Positions 61,834 through 64,000 of a stretch of 64,000 nt of DNA are shown piece after piece. The notes beneath the pieces are model-generated. The model searched no databases, was not told where the DNA came from, and was given only the letters and a program-made list of their open reading frames with translations. The stretch comes from Arsenicibacter rosenii. Lineage in GTDB: Bacteria > Bacteroidota > Bacteroidia > Cytophagales > Spirosomataceae. A program made the translations under genes and the position numbers. The stretch spans positions 275,152 to 339,151 of the forward strand of contig NZ_MORL01000007.1 of NCBI RefSeq assembly GCF_001870735.1, read 5' to 3'. How positions within the stretch are numbered: the first letter of the stretch is position 1; each line of letters begins with the position of its first letter.

Positions 61834-61954
61834 GACAGGAAGCACGTCCCGCAGTTAAGCGAGGCAGCCCAACCAAATGAGGGTGTAAAGGTTGGCAGCG
61901 GTTTGTGTTCAGGCACGTAGCGTTCTCATCCATCAACCCTCATGGTCGTTGGGT
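61834..61954 (+). repeat. attC-like module 3
   Basis: GACAGG is at 61834-61839. GCCCAAC (61867-61873) pairs with GTTGGGT (61948-61954). The inner stem is ATGAGGGT (61877-61884) with ACCCTCAT (61936-61943). Box-to-box length is 88 bases. Confidence 0.75.
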
Positions 61955-62095
61955 GGTACGTAACAGCGAGTGCCTCAAAGTCGGGCGTGCGGGTGACAGG
62001 CAGCGCGTCTCAAAGTCAAGCGGTTCGGTACGTTTGGCGGCTTCGGTTGACATGAGGAGCGCCTGAGTTAGTCAAGTCTGAAAAATTTATAAATA
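61955..62095 (+). other. Leader spacer of the fourth small gene
   Basis: About 141 non-coding bases, including GTAACAG after the core box, GCGGGTGACAGGCAGCGCGT near 61989-62009, CTTCGGTTGACA near 62041-62052 and GTTAGTC near 62067. Confidence 0.5.
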
Positions 62096-62593
62096 ATGTT
62101 CAAAAACCTTTTCGGTAAGAAAGACAAACCGCAACTTACCTCTTACAGTGAAGCCATTCTTTTTACTATCGACAAGTTCATTGAAGGTTTTGATGAGTGG
62201 TATAATCGTGGTGAAGTTGACCAGGAAAGCGCAGACGATTATATCTACGACCAGATTTTTGAACACGTTCGCAATGAAGAATTAACAAATCAGCTATACG
62301 TCTTCATCCCCGTTGCGCTAACACGTATTTGGTTTGAGCAACAGCCTATCAAATTATCTGAAACGTATCTTAAATCAAGGGAAGGTGGTGATAGCCAAAC
62401 CATTCGACTTGACAGTCTTGAGGTTTATCGGCAAATTGTTGTCGTGCTACGTTCACGATTAAGCAGTTTATCAGATGAAGACGCGTATAAAATTCTGGCC
62501 CACAGTTCAGAATACAAGATTATTGACCAAGCCTTAGAGCAGGATATTCCATTTGAAAACGTGAAAATGGGTCCTTTTGCAAGCGGGGTCTAA
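62096..62593 (+). CDS. Hypothetical acidic cytosolic protein in cassette
   Basis: I do not recognise the family of this 165-residue protein. It is helical, soluble and acidic. It begins MFKNLFGKKDKPQLTSYSEAILFTIDKFIEGFDEWYNRGEVDQESADDYIYDQIF. Later segments are ALTRIWFEQQPIKLSETYLKSREGGDSQTIRLDSLEVYRQIVVVLRSRL and a short tail. Size, acidity and context fit an immunity-type or regulatory protein, but there is no direct evidence. It fills one cassette-like unit alone. Confidence 0.65.
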   Translation: MFKNLFGKKDKPQLTSYSEAILFTIDKFIEGFDEWYNRGEVDQESADDYIYDQIFEHVRNEELTNQLYVFIPVALTRIWFEQQPIKLSETYLKSREGGDSQTIRLDSLEVYRQIVVVLRSRLSSLSDEDAYKILAHSSEYKIIDQALEQDIPFENVKMGPFASGV

Positions 62594-62639
62594 AGCTCGG
62601 TTAAAGGTTGTTACGCTCCGCGTGGGGCTGCTCTCGGTC

Positions 62640-62760
62640 GACAGGACGCACTTGGGTACGCACAGCTTTTCATCCCAACCAAGAAAGGGTGTAAAGGCAG
62701 GCGGGTACGTCTGTTCAGGCAAGTAACTCGTGGGGCCATCAGCCCTTTCGCTCGTTGGGT
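62640..62760 (+). repeat. attC-like module 4
   Basis: GACAGG is at 62640-62645. TCCCAAC (62673-62679; T in place of the purine) pairs with GTTGGGT (62754-62760). The inner stem is GAAAGGG (62683-62689) with CCCTTTC (62743-62749). Box-to-box length is 88 bases. Confidence 0.72.
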
Positions 62761-62980
62761 GGTGCGTAAAAGCCGCGCGTGTTGGCCGTTGTCGGTTGAC
62801 ACAAGTTACGGCTCGTACACGCAGCTTTGAGGTTGCCAGGTCCGGCTCCCCTTGACACGAGGAATGCTCTAAACGCCCCGGTTAGGGTAGTTCTGGCTTA
62901 TAGATAGGTTGACTTTCTGGCGACAGGTATATGTCTTTTAAAGCAGTACTTATAAAGAGTAATAAAATCTCACAAAGTAG
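62761..62980 (+). other. Leader spacer of the two-gene cassette
   Basis: About 220 non-coding bases with GTCGGTTGACACAAGTTACG near 62790-62810, CCCTTGACACGAGG near 62850-62864, CCCCGGTTAGGG near 62876 and CTGGCGACAGG near 62917-62928. The last 50 bases before the gene are AT-rich. Confidence 0.5.
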
Positions 62981-63184
62981 ATGATCAAACTCACCAAAAT
63001 ACTACTGACTTTCAGTATGGTCCTTGTTTGGGGATGGACATTCTTTATGGGAGCGTTTGCTACCCATGCTAATGGTCGCCGGGCGGGCTGGTTCATTGGC
63101 CTTAGTCTCAATGTGCTGCTGGGATTAGTTTATAGCTACCTGGAAAAGCGTCCTAAAACTTTCAAGGAATGGTTTAAAATGTAA
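62981..63184 (+). CDS. Small two-helix membrane protein in cassette
   Basis: The 67-residue protein has two hydrophobic helices: ILLTFSMVLVWGWTFFMGAFA (residues 6-26) and AGWFIGLSLNVLLGLVYSYL (residues 35-54), joined by a short polar HANGRR loop. The C-terminus is basic (EKRPKTFKEWFKM) and probably cytoplasmic. No family is recognised. It shares a cassette-like unit with the gene at 63283, with 98 bases between them and no attC-like module in that gap. Confidence 0.65.
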   Translation: MIKLTKILLTFSMVLVWGWTFFMGAFATHANGRRAGWFIGLSLNVLLGLVYSYLEKRPKTFKEWFKM

Positions 63185-63282
63185 TCATTTGACGTTGTGC
63201 AACAGCCACTAACCTTTCGGGTGAGTGAGTAGCCTCCTTTGTTGAGTCCAGGCATTAGTGCGACAAGCCAAACTTGTTTTAA
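63185..63282 (+). other. Short spacer without attC-like module
   Basis: This 98-base gap has only a weak motif, TTAGTGCGACAAGCC, shortly before the next gene, and no CCCAAC/GTTGGG pair. The two genes around it therefore lie in the same unit, or a module has been lost here. Confidence 0.5.
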
Positions 63283-63651
63283 ATGAAAGTTCAGTTTCAG
63301 GCAAATACAGTTGTAGTCCAGGAAGAAGATGAAGTTGCGATAGTGGCTTTTGCCGATGACGCAATTCAACCGACAGAGGTCTTTATGCTTCAGTGCGCTC
63401 TATTTGAAGAACCGGACCAGCCGGTTTATTGTGAACGAAATGGCCAAAGCCAAGGCTGTTATGACGGTATTCAACGTGCTGAATTGAGGCGGACAGGTTT
63501 TAGAATTGAACTCAATAAAGAAGGGGTTGCGAGATTGGGTTGCGATTGGATAGAGGTTGGTTTTGAAGTTGATGAGTCCAATTTCTCTCGTTTGCACGCT
63601 ACATTGCATCTGATGTTTAATCATTCTGGTGTGTTAATGGATAAGTTATAA
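63283..63651 (+). CDS. Imm10-like immunity-type protein
   Basis: The 122-residue soluble protein begins VQFQANTVVVQEEDEVAIVAFADDAIQPTEVFMLQCALFEEPDQ. It continues VYCERNGQSQGCYDGIQRAELRRTGFRIELNKEGVARLG and ends WIEVGFEVDESNFSRLHATLHLMF. The FADD....... FMLQ.AL..D.QD pattern and the G.YGGI..v.l.r..i.i.l second half resemble Imm10, an immunity-protein family of polymorphic toxin systems. No toxin gene is near. It would be a second immunity-type gene in the array. Confidence 0.72.
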   Translation: MKVQFQANTVVVQEEDEVAIVAFADDAIQPTEVFMLQCALFEEPDQPVYCERNGQSQGCYDGIQRAELRRTGFRIELNKEGVARLGCDWIEVGFEVDESNFSRLHATLHLMFNHSGVLMDKL

Positions 63652-63667
63652 GTGGGGGCTTTCCGGC

Positions 63668-63784
63668 GACAGGCTGCACGTCCCGTGAGCAAGGAGCAGC
63701 CCAACATGATGAGTGTGTAAAGGTTAAAGTACGTTCGGTTGAGCCAACTTGTTCGCTCTCCATCAGCCCTCGCTGAGGTTGGGT
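63668..63784 (+). repeat. attC-like module 5
   Basis: GACAGG is at 63668-63673. GCCCAAC (63699-63705) pairs with GTTGGGT (63778-63784). The inner stem is poor in this copy. Box-to-box length is 86 bases. Confidence 0.65.
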
Positions 63785-63907
63785 GTAACGAAAAAGTAGT
63801 GCTCGTTTGCGGGCTTCGGGCGACAGGGCGCACGTCTCGGCATGAGGGCTTTTAGGGGGTCTCAGTCGACAGAAGAAACGCCCCCCTAAGGCGAAAAAAT
63901 TGTAGTT
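63785..63907 (+). other. Leader spacer of the last, truncated ORF
   Basis: About 123 non-coding bases with CGGGCGACAGGGCGCACGTC near 63817-63837. A hairpin-like GGGGGTCTCAGTCGACAG and complementary CGCCCCCC lie at about 63855-63886. Confidence 0.5.
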
Positions 63908-64000
63908 ATGTCAGAAATTGACCAACTTATTGACCGGATTTCTCAACGTCCAGACTGCCTGCTTGAGCCACCTGATATGGTCCTAAAAATCCGGACACGA
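63908..64000 (+). CDS. Start of a further cassette gene, cut by the window end
   Basis: An ATG at 63908 opens a frame of 31 codons that runs off the window (MSEIDQLIDRISQRPDCL...). The leader upstream has the same GACAG motifs as the other cassette genes. The family cannot be judged from so few residues. It shows that the array continues beyond the window. Confidence 0.55.
   Translation, partial: MSEIDQLIDRISQRPDCLLEPPDMVLKIRTR

Larger units (their letters stand above)
59530..64000 (+). mobile_element. Integron-like gene cassette array (no integrase in window)
   Basis: Small + strand genes alternate with long structured spacers. Five spacers carry a common module: GACAGG, 30-33 bases later an RCCCAAC-type box, and 78-81 bases after that GTTGGGT. 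The two boxes fit the integron attC inverse core and core sites. If recombination occurred at G/TTGGGT, the complete cassettes would be 60137-61117, 61118-61948, 61949-62754 and 62755-63778, with partial ones on both sides. Unlike classical cassettes, each gene has a long leader (about 124-221 bases) and a 48-80 base gap before the RCCCAAC box. The genes look AT-richer than the chromosome before 59293. No intI-like gene is visible, so it could be a CALIN, the far part of an integron, or a different system. Confidence 0.65.

Noticed and set aside
59960..63833. Minus-strand frames running through the cassette spacers
   Set aside because: They cover structured repeats shared between spacers and encode no consistent protein; the repeats pair as hairpins and carry no codon signal.
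59530..63907. CRISPR array
   Set aside because: The repeats are about 120 bases long, imperfect and separated by whole genes, so this is not a CRISPR repeat-spacer layout.

Overview
The window looks like a chromosomal segment of a Bacteroidota bacterium of the order Cytophagales, probably a Spirosoma/Rudanella/Fibrella-type member of the Spirosomaceae. Pointers are GLPGLI-family proteins, a TonB-type outer-membrane barrel with an N-terminal carboxypeptidase-regulatory domain, DUF5686, DUF4861 and DUF4142 proteins, an M. tuberculosis-like AhpC/AhpD pair, and few strong Shine-Dalgarno sequences. The genus is an inference.

Layout. 1-900: tail of ferrochelatase and a broken Uma2-type gene. 950-2220: AhpD/AhpC peroxide defence. 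2459-5311: an unknown protein, an OmpA-like protein and an EamA transporter; the transporter shares a transcription unit with NAD synthetase (5315-7375). 7818-9269: sigma-54. 9776-12645: exported penicillin-acylase-family hydrolase and convergent MsrB. 12708-19599: DUF5686 outer-membrane protein, class II aldolase, RluE-like pseudouridine synthase, NadR-like kinase and an orphan histidine kinase. 20598-29195: a sugar-catabolism region (DUF4861 protein, FucP-type and ACS-type MFS permeases, PQQ/NHL-like dehydrogenase with cytochrome c, TIM-barrel isomerase, SDR). 30576-31630: decayed ABC-F gene. 32016-46880: housekeeping and stress genes (Na+/H+ antiporter, FabF, ClpB, nitroreductase, exported SOD, 2OG oxygenase, chromate transporter). 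These include two TetR circuits whose own operators can be read on both sides of the regulator. 47602-49759: OmpR/HisKA two-component pair. 49934-55799: heparinase-like lyase, GLPGLI protein and outer-membrane barrel. 55937-59293: glutamine-synthetase-family enzyme, APH-fold kinase and HAD-IIA phosphatase, probably one pathway.

The most striking region is 59530-64000. Small AT-richer genes, all on the + strand (DUF2185/Imm33-like, GLPGLI, DUF6756-like, an acidic unknown, a two-TM peptide, Imm10-like and a truncated ORF), alternate with long structured spacers. Five spacers share one module: GACAGG, then 30-33 nt to an (R)CCCAAC box, then 78-81 nt to a GTTGGGT box. These boxes match the inverse-core (RYYYAAC) and core (GTTRRRY) sites of integron attC elements, in the right orientation relative to the genes. 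Inner stems change by paired substitutions between copies. No integrase is present in the window, so this reads as an integron-like or CALIN-like cassette array, or a new cassette system of similar logic, enriched in immunity-type genes.

No tRNA, rRNA, CRISPR array or intact insertion sequence was recognised.
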